Shown: piece after piece, positions 33,627 through 46,211 of the stretch
Numbering within the stretch: position 1 is the stretch's first letter
How the letters are laid out: the number at the start of each line of letters is the position of its first letter
Assembly: GCA_003049465.1 (NCBI GenBank)
Contig: PYSS01000138.1
Span: 1 to 64,000, forward strand
DNA: 64,000 bases
Direction: 5' to 3'
Source of the DNA: Magnaporthiopsis rhizophila
Lineage: Eukaryota > Ascomycota > Sordariomycetes > Magnaporthales > Magnaporthaceae
Program-made: the position numbers and the translations under genes
Notes under the pieces: model-generated
Seen by the model: only the letters and a program-made list of their open reading frames with translations
Told to the model about the DNA's origin: nothing
Databases searched by the model: none

Positions 33627-36015
33627 GACAGTCGATAGGGCGTTAGGGGCAGCAGGTCGATCGTGACGTAGTGGTTACCCTTGGTATCCGGGCCGTCAAT
33701 GTCTCGCGAGACTGGAATGCGGCGTCGTCGAAGTGGTGTGGATGTGCGTTGATGCGGATGCTCAAAAATTGTTCTGACACGCTCTTGGGCGGGAAGCACG
33801 CGGGCAGCGCGCAGGGTCACAAAGAAGCAAAAACCCAAGTCGGCGGGGAGGGAGTAGGAATGCGTCAGGGCAGATGGCACAGCGCCACTGCTGCGTCACC
33901 TTGGCCGGTTGTGGTGGGAGGCGGAGGTCGCGGCTGCAGCTAGGGTTTTCGTGTTTAGGCGGAGCGCATGAAATGACGAGATGGGATCAAACCTCGAAGG
34001 CGGCGGCAGGTGAGCGGCAGAAACCCTGAGGGTAGCCAATGCGCACTTCGGGGGCCGAGCGAGCGACGGTAGTGGCGACAATCACGGCAGCGAACGGCCT
34101 GGCGCTGGGAATAAAATGACCGAGCGATGTTGGGTGGTAGATATCCTGATTCTTCTTGTTTGCGGCGGACGAGGGTGGCCGGACGAGGGCTTGCATCAGG
34201 GCGGGAGCCGCACGCGCCTTGGCGGGTTCTGTGCTGATCGAAAGGAAGCACAACGGCGGCGGACGAGAAGGTCGGGGCGTCGTTGTGACATGAACTAGGC
34301 GAAGGAGGAGAGAGAGAGAAGAAAGACACAAGGGAAGGAATCCGGAGAGCGTGACGTCGGGCGAGATGGAGTTGCCTATGGAGGGTATACAAGGGGAAAA
34401 AGGGGCCCAACACAATCTGGAGTAGTAGACCGACACTGGAGGGTTCAATCAATTGCAGCGTCCAATGTCGTGTGCTGGGCCGTTCGGCAGGAAGGAGGGT
34501 GCCCCTGGCCCACGCTGATCAGCAGAGCCAATCAAGGGCTGGTGATGGATCCGACAGCAACGGCGAGACGAAGCCACCCAGCAAAATGAAGCAGGTACGA
34601 GGAATGAGAAAGACGCTAATTGGGGCGACGGACTAGTCTGAAAACGGCCAAGCCGCAGTGGAGGGCCCGGAGAATCCCAGATTAGACCCTCTAAAATGTG
34701 AATGCACGCGACGGCCCTGCGCCCGACATTTCGCCCTGCTGAATCTGAACCGAATCACGTCGACCCAAGGAAAGGCCACTTATGATTGCAATATTACTGT
34801 GCATCTCCCCACGCCGGGGTGTAAGTTTACATTCGATATTCGATCTAGTCTTCCTATACTCCTGCCGGAGTCGGTCTGGATCTTGGAGAGGAACGGGCGG
34901 CCACACGGGCTTGCTTTTGACTTTTAGCATTCGCCACGTCTCTCTGCCCAAGGTTTGTTTGCCAACCAAGTCAAGTGGCAAGCAAGCGACGCTATTAAAA
35001 CGGCGCCAGGCGTGCGGGAGTCGTCCGGTGTGCATGGATGTCGGCAGGCCACTGCATGGCGCATTCAGGCGCACAGCTCCTCATGTTGTGTTTCCCGAGG
35101 CCAGCCAAGTTGGTTCGATTTGCTCGTGCGTGCCCCTGGGGTCGGTGCGGGGATCGCTAGTGCTGAGAATTTCGGTATTTTCCTCTCGGCCTAGCTTTGT
35201 TTATTTGAGTGTTCTTTTTTTGGCCTCAATTACGCCTGGGTTTTACGTCTGCCGTCCTCTTTGGCCGAGCCACCTGGTCTGGCTTTTTCATCTTCAAAAA
35301 AGTGGCGGCAGGACCCTTCGCCGGGACAAACTTTCAGCTCTGAACCCTGCAGATGATGACGTTTGTCCGAAAGCTGGGAAGCGCATGCATACGACATGCA
35401 GTGAATCGTAGCAGCACCCGTCCCATGTCGGGTTACCAAGAAAAAACACTGGTTTGCATCGCGATGGAGCATGGATATCGGCACGGCAGAATGGCTGCCA
35501 ATACCAAGAACTCGCCAACCCCAGAACTGACTCGGGAAAGGCACAACCATATGGGCTGGAAGTGAATGCCAACTTTTTTGAACAGCACACTGCCACCCCC
35601 CATCACACACATCGCACATGCAACATTGCGTCGTTGGGGGCGCCTGGGCCGGCGTCGTGGCCGATACGAGGCGGCTCCTCCACGCTGCAGTGGCCCACCG
35701 GAGGACAAGCCGGTCGAGGCCCAGCTGGCCAGGCGGCCCAGATCGCCAAGCCCGAACACCCTAGGAAGAAGACCGGACCTGCTCTCTTTCATGCAGAACA
35801 AACAGTCTGGCCTCGACTGTTCGCGGACACTCTGGCCAAGCCTGGTATCCGCCCGTTCGTATGGTGCTCTACCAAGTAACGCGCAGGTAGAAACGCCACG
35901 AACACACACACACACCAGAGAGGGAAAAGCTGATTCACAGCCGCGACGGATTCTGCAACTGGGACCCGACTGGATCCATGCCCAGATTTGCGCAAATATC
36001 GAATATCCCATTGGT

Positions 36016-36081
36016 GGGGGGGGGGGGGGGGGGGGNNNNNNNNNNNNNNNNNNNNNNNNNGGGGGGGGGGGGGGGGGGGGG
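36016..36081. other. Assembly gap inside a poly-G run
   Basis: G from 36016 to 36035, N from 36036 to 36060, then G again from 36061 to 36081. The gap is bounded by G on both sides, so it is likely a single unresolved homopolymer or G-rich repeat. Confidence 0.97.
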
Positions 36082-37385
36082 CGCGATTGGCCCAGGACCC
36101 TGGCCGGTGGGAGCAGCTCTCGCCGCGGGCTCCACGCTACATAGAAACAACCTTTCCCGCAGAGCAAGACGGAACGAAGCCAGCCGGATGTGTTTTGTGC
36201 TCCGGCTAGGCGGCCTCAAACAAGGCAAGGGATGGAATGCGCACCACTTTTGGGCTAGTGAGGAGGGGGGCGCCAGGCTTATTATATGTAACAATCCATG
36301 TGCCATATGATAAAACAGAAGGCTCAACTGGTGAATAACAAAGCGAAGATCCATCCTGGAAACAGATGTGTCCGATCGGCCAAGCGGGAACGGGAGCACG
36401 GATTCGAACATGCAGAGAACACTTTCAGGGATTCCATCGTGGAGAAACCCCCAATCTATCCTGCAGCACGGTTTTCCTTTGGTCTCACGTCTCACTGTCA
36501 GCAGCGAGCGGGTCGGGGCAAGGGATGGATGGATGGATGGATGCACGGTGGGATCTCCCGCGCACTTTCATGCTACGAAAGAAAAGGGAAGATGAGCTGC
36601 ACATGTTTTACATGTGATAGGCACCTCTGAATCTGGGCCTCGTTGAAATGTTTTTTTTTTCTCTATTTCTAGTGCGCTTACATCAACCCTGGCTGTGTGC
36701 CCGTCCAGTCCAGGGGAGGAGACCCTTAAGCCCTTGCCTAGGCCGCTGACCACCTAGTCAGCCCGAAATTAAATATACCGGTGGCGCCATGGCCTTCCAC
36801 AGTAAACGACCAATACATACCCCAGGTAATGTCGCCTGCCCCGGTAAGATCCAGCGTCGCAATTAAGCAGGCGAGACGACGACGACGCCGATCTATACGA
36901 CGGGAAGGACCCAGCTGCGCAAATACCTACCACGAGGGACTTCTCGCGTATTGCATACGCGCGAGCGATCAAAGGAGGTCTAGCGACAGACAGAATGCAC
37001 GACACGCGCTCCCGCGCCGTCGTCAAAGTCACAAAGCAGGGCACTGCCGGCTTCGGCCCGTCCTGACGTGGCTGACTGGCATATTGATCATTGGACGACG
37101 TGCGAACGAGCAAAAAAGATGGGACTGATTCCCAGCTCCAAAGTGCGGGCCTAGCCCAGACGTTTATCGAGTTACCGCTGTATTTGGATCCAATACCAAC
37201 TCCACAGACTATGCAAAAAATAAGAGCAGGCCGCGTCGACAACTTTAAAGGAAACTGAAGTATCCCCACCCTGCAGAAAACGAATTTTATACTTGGAACC
37301 CCTTCTTTTTCTAGCTTGTGTTCTCGCTGCCTCTCACAGGGTACCCGCCACAGTTCCAAACTCACAATACCTATACAGTGGCTGC

Positions 37386-38883
37386 CTAGAGGTCCTTGGA
37401 GCGCATCTTCTTCAGCCTAGTCGCGCCCTCATAAAAGGTGCGGTCCACCGCGGCGGCAACCGTGAGAGTACCGCCGAGAATGGCACACAGGCCCGTCAGG
37501 AAACCGGCGAACGTCTTGGGCCGCTCCTCCCGGTTGATGACCTTCATAGGGGAGATATCCTGTTGTTTTCGTGCGTGATCTGGTTAGTGGTGCGTTCCCG
37601 GACCGCGCGGCCTTGGTACAGATAGCACAAGGGAATCAATACTCACATAGGAAAAGAAAACACCCGGGATGCCACCCTTGGAGTGAAGGCGCTCCTGGTG
37701 GCCCTCAGCCGCGTCGTCGCCGCCCGCCAAGCTGCGCTTGTGGCTCGTGACCGAGTACTGGTGCGTCTCGACGGCGCCGTCGGGCGAGTAGCCGTAGGTG
37801 CCGACCCACGAGTCCTTGTCGTGGTTGCCGGTGGCCATCTTGGCCCGGCGCCCCTCCCAGCCGAGGGGCAGGTACGAGGTCGGGACGATCTTGACAAAGT
37901 ACATGAAGCTGAAGTTGGGATCGGCCGTCTCCTGGCTAGTCCCGTCGAGCGGGTTGAGCTGGTGCGAGTGGTCGGCCCAGGGCAGCGACTTGCCGCTGTT
38001 GAGGCGCTTCTGCACCTCGAGCGGCAGCTGTGGGCCGAAGCTGAGGGCGTGGATGACGTGGCTGAACGAGTGGCCGCCGTCGACGGGGGTGTCCCAGTAG
38101 TTCTTGAGGTCGTGCACGTGCATGTTGCCGTTGCTGAAGCTGCGGCCGGGGGCGAGGTGGAAGTTGCCGATGACCTTGTTGACGCGCAGGCTGCCCGCGA
38201 TCTGGCAGCCCTCGTGGCGCTGCTCGTCCAGGCGCTCGGCGTAGTGCTCGCGAAGGCACTGCTCGACGTTCTCGCCCCGGCCAAACGCCCACGACGCCTG
38301 CGCGTAGGCCTCGCGCACCTCGTCGCACGTGTTGCAGCATCCGTGCTTGGCGGCGTTGCTGGGCGCGGGGGCACCGTAGCAGGGGCCGCAGTAGTTGGGG
38401 TCCAGGTGCATGGCGGCGTCCTCGTCGGCGTGGAGCGAGAGCGCCTTGACGTCGATGACGCCGCCGCCCTCCGACTGCGGTCGCAGGCGGACCTTAACCA
38501 CTCCGTGTTGCACGCCGTGCTGCTGCTCGCCCGACACGTCCATGACGTCCAGCGTAAGGAGTTCGCAGGGCACCTTCGGGAAGGTTATGTTGAGATGTAT
38601 CTCCATTCGGTCACCTGTGGGAAGAGGGCGCCACGACGGTCAGCACACACCCGCACAATCCAGAGCCGAGCTAGGTAGGGGCACACATGCCTCTGCTCTT
38701 GTCGACCACGAGCTCGGGGTGTATCACTATCCTGCGGTAGTCGGCCCATTCTCCCATCGCTAGGTAGAGAACGACGAGGAGCGAGACTATGGTGATGATC
38801 CCGCCCGAGGTCGTCCTGATCCTCGCATCCTCGACCGTCTTTGTGAAGGCATCGAGCCTTGTGAACCTGGACTTGGGAGCCAT
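37386..38883 (-). CDS. erv46: ER-Golgi vesicle cargo receptor Erv46
   Basis: Exons 38883-38691, 38614-37647 and 37559-37386 (444 aa). Seen: MAPKSRFTRLDAFTKTVEDA, a first membrane segment at about 27-45, a large lumenal domain with a Cys-rich CGPCYGAP..GCCNTCDEV stretch, GQ-like conserved ANKVIGN-type block (RVNKVIGNFHLAPG), HALSFGPQLPLEV and YSVTSHKR. A second membrane segment lies at about 403-425 and the tail ends KKMRSKDL. Known: Erv46 cycles with Erv41 in COPII/COPI vesicles and retrieves escaped ER proteins. Odd: intron 1 appears to use a GC donor (AGAG then GCATGT), giving the conserved SRGDRMEIHLN. The canonical alternative, six bases further on, gives SRGMCDRMEI in the same frame, so the total length alone cannot decide. 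Intron 2 is canonical (GTGAGT, phase 0). Confidence 0.94.
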
Positions 38884-39900
38884 GTTTTCTGATGTACGAT
38901 TGCGGGCGTTGTATCGCGCTCAGGGGCGCAGGCGCAACGTCGTCTCCCTCTCGAAGGCAACGCCGATCACTGGTCTTTCGGTTGGTCGGGCCAGGACGAC
39001 GGACTTGGGGGAGATAATCGAATGTAGGGAATGCGACCAAGGTGTGTATCATGCGGGCGCAATTGAAGCCAGCAAACGGCCCGGCTGAATGAACTGTCGA
39101 CGTTCGCGCACCTCCAAACCAAAAACTCCTCTGCTCAGCTCGGAATCGAATACGCCCCAATTGCTCGGCGACACCAAAAGGCCACCTTCACCATTATCCA
39201 CAAGTTGCCGCTCGCGCGTCCAGGGGTAGAACCCCTGGCCAATCAGTGGGTTCGTGCACCGCGTCCAGCACGTGCACGGCCCATTTATCCTTCCGAGTTG
39301 GGTAGCCCCGGAGTGGAGCTGGCTGTGGCGTGCAGAATGCCCTGGCGTGACGGACGGGTTCATTCAATGTTGGGCCTGATGATCTTTTAAACAACTGGCA
39401 GATAAAGAGCGATGCACGCAATTCCTCAAGGATCAACAGGCACATCTTTCACGGCGGTATCACAAAGCCTTCAATTTGTTGCTGCTCCATGCCCAGTTTG
39501 AGAAATCCTCGCAGGATCATGGCCCCGAGTCCAACGCTGACTCCGCCACACTCCTGACCACATGCAGCCACTGGAGCCTCCAGCGACAAGACCCACGATC
39601 TTCCATCGCCAGCTTACTCCCCGCAATGAACCTTCCCAGCATATGGCAAAAGCAGTAGGATGAGTTACCTCCTAGGCGTCGAGGAGAGATACATATATCC
39701 AACACGATCAGCCCGTATCCACGGACTTTTGTGACTGAATTGTCTCTCATCTCTCCGTCCACTGCTGCTGAAGAGCCACCGCCTCTTCCCACATTGTCCT
39801 TCGTAGTGGTAGCCAGCCAAATCTCACGACAACCAAACATTCGGTTTTCTGCCTCTTCCCCAGGAACATTGACCGTGGAGAAGTGAGAAAGTCAAAAGCT
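38884..39900. other. Divergent promoter region between Erv46 and the GNAT gene
   Basis: About 1 kb between two divergent starts (38883 minus, 39901 plus). No convincing ORF. The last 40 bases before 39901 are purine-rich. Confidence 0.5.
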
Positions 39901-40652
39901 ATGGACATCACATTCGGCGTGCCAGTCCCCGAGGAGGACGAAGGCCAAAACCCTCCAGAGCCCATCATCCGCAGCCCGCGTCTCACAATCCGCGGCTTCC
40001 GCCCCTCGGATGCGGCAGCCCTGCAGCAGCTGGCCGACGACGCCAACGTCTCGCGCTCGCTCGGCGACCATTTCCCATTTCCCTACACCATGGCAGACGC
40101 CGAGCAGTACCTCAAGATTGCCCGGCCCGAGGACGGCGACTACGCCATATTCCGCAGCCCCGGCGGCGATGGAGGAGACGACGTCTTTGTGGGCGGCATC
40201 AAGTTCAAGCGCCTGCCTGACGTCTATGCGCGCGGTGCCGAGGTGGGGTATTGGATCGGGCGGCAGCATTGGGGTCAGGGCTTGGCAAGTGAGGCTGTCG
40301 TTGCTCTTAGTAAGTTTTCTTGTCTCCCCTTCTGCTTTATACAAAGGCCCTGCAGGGCCCCGTCTCATTCCGGCTTGCTACTTCACTATTTCATGGGAAA
40401 ATCAACGGACTAACAAACCACGCAGCACGCTGGGCTTTCGAGTCTCATCCGGACATCCACCGTCTCGAGGGTCTGGTGTACGCCAACAATCCGGCCAGCT
40501 CTCGCGTGCTGGAAAAGGCGGGATTCACGCATGAGGGCACCCGGCGCAGAGCGGCGTGCAAGCGGGGAGAGGTTATTGACGTTCGTGTCTACGGCTTATT
40601 GCGGGATGAACACGAAGACAAGACCAAGGCTACATACCAGGTAGCTGGTTAG
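39901..40652 (+). CDS. GNAT-family N-acetyltransferase (RimJ/RimL-like)
   Basis: Exons 39901-40309 and 40426-40652 (211 aa). The start is the first ATG (MDITFGVPVPEEDEG); the frame runs further upstream but without ATG. Seen: RSPRLTIRGFRPSDAAALQQ, then ADDANVSRSLGDHFPFPYT, EVGYWIGRQHWGQGLASEAV (acetyl-CoA binding motif A), joined by a phase-1 intron (GTAAGT...CGCAG) to TRWAFESHPDIHRLEGLVYA, NNPASSRVLEKAGFTHEGTR and VIDVRVYGLLRDE. This is the full acetyltransferase fold of the RimJ/RimL group. Known: such enzymes use acetyl-CoA to acetylate protein N-termini or small amines. The substrate here cannot be told. Convergent with the trehalase gene, with only 160 bp between stops. Confidence 0.92.
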
Positions 40653-40812
40653 TCGTTTGGTCAGCAGACGACACTGAAAGGAGAGAAACCGAACGACTGA
40701 TGACGAGTCTTGTCATGTCATGATAGATATATGGCGTTTTTTCTTCTGCAGGCTATGGCTGAGATATAAATTAATAACATCAAGTCAGAGTGGATATTCA
40801 CTCCTCTTTACG

Positions 40813-43062
40813 TCATACCATGCCATTCCCTAGCTCGACCGTCCTTGCCAGGCTTCTCTTGGCCGCCTTCCGCCCAAACATCTTGGTCCAGCCGGCGTCG
40901 GCCGGATGCATCTCGAGCGCGCTCCTCTGCGCAAGTGACTGCTTCTTGCCGCCGCTGGCGTGCACCTTGGCGGCGGTGATGTCTCCGCAGTTTGGCCTCT
41001 TGAGCCTGGTCGAGAACTGGTCGGCGACCCAGATGAGCACGCCGTTTGTCCAGCCGAAGCCCTCGACCACCTCGTACTCGCCCCCGGCGCCCGCCACGTT
41101 GGTCGAGTTGTCGCCGTACTTTTCAAACATGATGCCGACGTCCTCGGGCGCGAGGCCCTGCAGCTGCGGCGTCTCCGAGGTCGAGCCGCCCGTGGCGCGC
41201 CAAGTGCAAAACGTCGAGTCCAGGTACCGCTGGCCCAGGCGGAGGGCCAGGTCCTGGACGCCGAGCCAGGCCGGGTCCGACTCGCCAAACGTGGCCGGGA
41301 CCCTGGTGAGCCCTTCCATCAGGACGTGCATCAGCGGCGGCCACACGTTGGGCTCGTCCCACTGCTGGCCGGTCCGCAGGTTCGTGGCTGGGATGGCGCC
41401 GCCCTTGAGCTTCAGGTACGCGTCGACGCGGGAGTAGGCCTGCAGCACCGCGAGCGGGTTGTCCCGGAGCTGCTTGGGGGCCGCGCCGGTCCAGAACGGG
41501 TAGAACTGGGCCACGTGGAACAGGACTTGCTTGCCGGCAGGAGCGGTGATCTGCTCGAGTGCGGTCGCGTCGTCGTCGAGCGGGACGTAGATGTTCTGCT
41601 CGCCGGACGTCGTGTTGTAGTCGAAGTAGCTCCACAGCGTCTCGTTCCACATGAGAGCAAACATGGCCTCGCTGCGGCGCTCGGCCAGCCCCTTCCACTC
41701 GGCCGCGCCGGTTGCGTTTCCGGTCCGGTTCAGGAACTGTGAGATGGCGAGCTCGTTGGCGTAGAGGATCGAGTTGAGGTCCACGGGCACCATGTTGTTC
41801 GTGTTGAGCGAGCGCAGAGGGAAGTAGACATCCTTGGCCGCGTCGCCGGGTTTCCTGAGCCATCGAGCACAGTAGTCCCAGCCAGATTCTGCACCACTGG
41901 CAAGATACGAGTACAGCTCGGCCTTCTCCGACTCGTTCAGCTGGCGGCCTTCCGGGTAGATTATGCCCGAGGCCGCGTAGTACGAGCGGTTATTGGCCGT
42001 GATGTAGTCCTCGCGGAAAGACTCGGGCCGGGGCTGCGTGTTGACCACGGAGTACCTTTTATAGGGGGTGTATCAGTATCTGGTGGTTATCTTTCTGAAA
42101 TGAGGCGGAAATTAGAAGCGGGACTAACCGGTTCAAGGTGTACTTCTGTCCCGAGCGGCTAGTAACCTCTATCGAGCGGTTGCTAACAAAGAACTCATGC
42201 TCCTTGATCAGCAGCGGCACGGCACGCTCGAGGATGCTGGTGTCGTTGGTATGCTCGATATAGATCCGCACCATCTGTGACAGCAGAGGCGGCTGGGAGC
42301 GGTTGCGGTAGTAGATACGGGCGCCATTCGGCACGAAGCCGATGGTCTCGACAAGGTCCAAAAAGTTCTCGATCGTGTTCTTGGAGATCTGGGTAAAGGC
42401 GCCGCCGGTGCGCAGCAGGCCCTCGACGATCCAGTACGAGTCCCAATAGTATGGCTCGCGGAACCGACCGCCAGCCACCACAAAGGTGCGGTTGACGGGT
42501 ATGAAGCTGTTGGCGCAGTCACTGCACTGACTTGGGCCCTTGTAGCGGCGCGTCAGCTCGGGCCAGATGTCGATGACCTTCTCGACAAACTCGCGGATGA
42601 CGGTGTCGTTGAGTTTTTTGAGGAAGACCGGATTGGTGGTCAGCTCCGAGCTGGGCACCTCCTCCAGCTCGCCACCGGCCTGAGCAAAGTTCTCGCGCAG
42701 AAAGTTCTGCAGCTCCGTGTTGTTGCTGAGCGGCTTCTGGAGCTTGTTGAAGGCTGCGATGACTTCGTTCACCGGCTTGATCGTTGGCCTGGGAATTACG
42801 GTCAGCAACAGGCGCTTGTAGAGGAGCTGCGGAGGGCAGGCGAGTGCTTGATCGGCCCGAGGTGAGACCAGAGGGTTGCCTACATGTCCACAAAGGTCTT
42901 GGAGTCGGCGAATGGGCGGGCGAGCTCGACCTGCTTAAGCAGCTCACCACGGCAGTAGATGGGCGAGTCGCATGGCGTGATCTCGGTACCGTTGATGTAG
43001 AGCGCGTTCACAGCCAGGCTCCATGCTGTAACAGCTGCTGCCAGCTTCCACGAGGGAGCCAT
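40813..43062 (-). CDS. tre1: Secreted trehalase, glycoside hydrolase family 37
   Basis: Exons 43062-42884, 42788-42129 and 42055-40813 (693 aa). Junctions give FVDMPTIKPVNEV and TLNRYSVVNTQPRPE. Seen: a signal peptide at about 1-20 (MAPSWKLAAAVTAWSLAVNA), the trehalase signature AGGRFREPYYWDSYW near residue 165, SGWDYCARW near 338 (Asp matches the general acid of GH37), QWDEPNVWPP near 510, and MFEKYGDNST near 589 (Glu matches the catalytic base). Many N-glycosylation sequons fit secretion. Known: GH37 enzymes split trehalose to two glucoses by inversion; Neurospora and Magnaporthe have cell-surface members. It lacks the N-terminal extension with Ca-binding motif of cytosolic neutral trehalases. 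The acceptor of intron 2 (ATAAAAG) is purine-rich, but the nearer TTTCAG leads to a stop. Confidence 0.94.
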
Positions 43063-44785
43063 GGCGAGCTTCTTTGCCGTCGCGAGTTTGCTCCTATGAT
43101 ACGCTGGGATAGGAGAAGTGCGCGCGTGAGGTTTCGGCTTGCGGATAACTTCCCGAACACCCACGAGTGCAAAAGAGCCTAGTGAAGATAGGCACAGGCG
43201 GCAGGGAGAGTCGAGAGAGTTGAGGAGAGAAGGAGGGAAGGGGGGAAGCGGGAGTGGGAAGGGGATCGTGATGTCCAAGGCCGGGCACGCAGGAAGGGGA
43301 GCATGTCATCGGTTATTTATAAACCCGCTGCCCTTGTGGGCAGGTACCCGAGCTGCCGTCCCCATTCTCAAAAGCGCAGGGGATGCCGCAGATCCGGGGA
43401 GCTCTGCCTGGGTTTGGACAAGGGAGGTTTGCGGAAGCAGCGGTGCAGCGCCCAGGTAGTACGTAAGGGTGGATACTGCACCCGTCAACCACGTAGTATC
43501 TGCATATGCAGCAAGGTAAATCCGCCGAGGCCGAGGAAGGCGATGACAATAGTCTAGGCGGATGAGAAAGGCTGCATTCCAGTGGTGGAAAAGCAGGGCA
43601 TGGCACGGTGTTAGTCCGGCCAATTAGGCCGGTGCCCGATCGGCGGTTTTGTTCCAACGGCCTCGACACGCTATATGGATGGTCTCAAACCGCCCGGCTG
43701 CAGTGGCGTCGTGAATAGCAAGGTAGCCTGATCGGCCCATTAAGAAATGACGTTACGCGGTCGATTGGTAATGCCGCTCTGGCAAGAGAGAAGGAAAAAA
43801 AAAAAAAAAAAAGCAAACATGAGAAAGATTGAGTTTCCAGAGCAGGGGGATTGACAGGGTTGTGGCCATCGTGTTGGCGAGACATGGCGAATCCATCGCT
43901 AGCGGCATCGTGATGAGTGCCATCGTGTTTTCTTGTGCGCCGAGTGCCCAGCCCCAGCCACCTCCAACTTTCTTTGTCTTGGACGTCTATTGCCCGAGAA
44001 GGATGCTCTTCTGCACACACAAACCTGGTCAAGTTCAGCCTGACCGACACAAGAGTGGGACACATGACCTGCAGCTCAAGTCGGTTGTTGTGTTACCCCA
44101 CACAACCAATTCCCCACACCTATTTTCTTCGATGCTAGCTTCACTCGGTGACGGACATTTTGGATGACGTCGGTAAGCCATGGCTGACGGGAGAAGGAGC
44201 AAGGGAGAACAAAGCCGGGCTTCGAAAATCCTTTTTGTACTAGCCGAGCGGGCGGATGGCGGATGGCGTCTGCAGAGCCGGGCGATGAAGTCATTTATTG
44301 CTTCCAACAAACAAAGAGCTTGGATCGAGGGGCGACTTCCCTCGCTTCTGCAGTCCGCTCTAACCATTGATTCTTTGCGTGGCTGCCCCGCATTCTCGGG
44401 AACCCCGACAGCGACCCTCACTTCCAACATGACAGACGCAGGATGCTACCCCTCCTTATCGGCCCATCTTTCTGCAGTGATGACAAGGGAGGAAAGGTGA
44501 ATGTTCTGTGTGGATGGCTGCAGAACTGTGCTGCTGATTCGTACCTATGTTTGGGAGAGCAATCTGTCTGCTGCTTCGGTAGCATTGTATCTCTTTTTGT
44601 ATCCAAAGCCCCGCAGGCGTGTTTACCTCTGATGCTTAAACACATCCATCCAGGTGACGCCAGTGCAACCCTATGCCTTCCTTCTTCGGATACTTGCAAG
44701 TTCAGCCTCTGGCTTGGCTGTGCGGATCCGCTTCAGTTACTTCGCCGGTAACCATACCCGAGGGCTCGGGGTCGATGCAAGACTC
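43063..44785. other. Intergenic: trehalase promoter and aldolase 3' flank
   Basis: 1.7 kb, no convincing ORF. Seen: an A tract at about 43796-43812 and pyrimidine/purine-rich sequence just upstream of the trehalase start (43190-43260). Confidence 0.55.
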
Positions 44786-46211
44786 TCAATGGTCCTGGTA
44801 CTGAGACTTCGGCCCACCACCATTCGTTTCCAGAGGTCGCCTGCCGCCTTCGGCCATGGCCCGCTCCATGACCCGTTTCAATCGGGGAATGGCCTTGTCC
44901 CTATTGAGGTAGATCTGGTAGTGGGTGATTAGACGATTGCCGAATAGTCGCAGGCCCTCTTCCCGCCCTATCTCGGCGAATCTCTTGCTGCTGATGCCGG
45001 CCGCGTCCAAGTCCAGCCAGCACATGTTGGTCTGCACCGGAATCTGTACCTTGCCGCCGAGCCCGGCCCAAATGGCCTCGACCTCTTTGGCTAGCTTGTG
45101 CGAGTGGCCCAGGAGGCCGGCGCGGCCATCTGGATCCGGGCCGAATGTCTCAGTGATGGCGACTCGCGCTGCTGCTGTCAGCAACCCGCCCTGCCGGACA
45201 CCCCCGCCGATGGCCTTGCGGATCCAGCGGGCGCAGTCAACCACGTCCTTGGGCCCGACCAGAATGCTCCCGACTGGGGCACCGAGACCCTTCGAGAAGC
45301 ATAGGCTGATGGTGTCGAAGCAGGCTGCATAGTCAAGCAGCGACCCGGCACCAGAAGCCACGGCCTCCCATAGCCGGGCACCATCGCAGTGCACTCTGAC
45401 GCCGGACTCGCGAGCAAAGTCAGAAATTCGGCGCGCCTCATCCAGCGGCATGACGAGGCCGCCGAGTGTGTTCTCGAGGCTGATGACGCGCGTCGGGCAC
45501 GTGTGCACGTCAGAGTCTAGATCCGCCTGTCCGGCGATCTCGTCGCGTGTGAGGTACAGGCCATTGCGCGCCTTGATAGGCTTGATCATGGCTCCGGTGA
45601 GGGACGATACGCTTTTATGCGGTCGTTATCGTCATTAGCGACAAGATGCCAAAACTAAATCAGTCGGGCTCCCTTCCTATGTGCCAGAGACATACCCGCC
45701 GGCCTCATATCTGTAGATATGTGAGCGGTCGTCACACAGGACGCTGTAAGGTGGCTGGGTTAGGAGGGCGCGCAGGGCGAGCTGGTTGCCCATGGTCCCC
45801 GAGAGCACAAAGAGGGCCGCCTCCTTACCCGTGATGCGGGCGCAGTACTCCTCCAGCTCGTTGGTGGTGGGATCTTCTTGCAAGACGTCATCCAGGAGGG
45901 TGCAGTTCTGGATGGCCTCGAGCATGGCTGGGGTCGGCGTAGTCATGGTATCGCCTTGAAGGGACACATTTATCAGCATAGGATTGCACTAAAAGGCAAG
46001 CAGATACGAACGGGCACGCGGCAGGGAGGGAACGGCAGGGGCAGCCGGTAGGGCCGGCATCAGGTATTCCATGGCGGGACGGGCACGCACTCCTGAAGTC
46101 AAAGCCGGCTGCGCCGTGATGGCCAACCCAAGCACTTGTAACCTTGCCATTGGTAGCCGGGACCACGGGTGTGACACCCGATGCTGGCTGGAGAGCTGCG
46201 CCTGGCGACAT
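44786..46211 (-). CDS. gly1: Low-specificity L-threonine aldolase (Gly1 type)
   Basis: Exons 46211-46091, 45954-45696 and 45611-44786 (401 aa). The start is the ATG at 46211 (MSPGAALQPASG); the frame further upstream lacks ATG. Junctions give FDFRSDTMTTPTPAMLEA and RYEAGGVSSLTGAMIKPI, both family hallmarks. Seen: DDRSHIYRYEAGG (His stacking on the cofactor), VHCDGARLWEA, and SLCFSKGLGAPVGSILVG, with the PLP-binding lysine near residue 232. Known: the enzyme cleaves L-threonine or allo-threonine to glycine and acetaldehyde and is a cytosolic glycine source. The first about 35 residues before WVGHHGAAGFDFRSD have low complexity and vary in the family. Divergent from the GT17-like gene across about 950 bp. 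Confidence 0.94.

Larger units (their letters stand above)
33497..37385. other. 3.9-kb stretch without a convincing gene
   Basis: Contains the Sel1-gene promoter on the left and the Erv46 3' flank on the right. Seen: the 36-base T run, a CA run at 35904-35919, a G-run gap at 36016-36081 and GGAT repeats at 36522-36541. Open frames are short and of random composition. Confidence 0.5.

Noticed and set aside
33497..33880. N-terminal extension of the Sel1-repeat protein
   Set aside because: The upstream frame passes through the poly-A tract as poly-Lys and has no ATG at its head; the ATG at 33496 starts plausible sequence.
36395..36440. B-box-like GTTCGAATCC on the minus strand
   Set aside because: The T stem does not pair with a 7-base loop and no A box lies at a suitable distance.
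37683..38678. 331-codon plus-strand frame antisense to Erv46
   Set aside because: Composition dominated by Val/Ala/Leu/Arg, the typical mirror of a GC-rich gene; the Erv46 strand is conserved.
40960..41742. 260-codon plus-strand frame antisense to trehalase
   Set aside because: Shadow of the trehalase catalytic exon.
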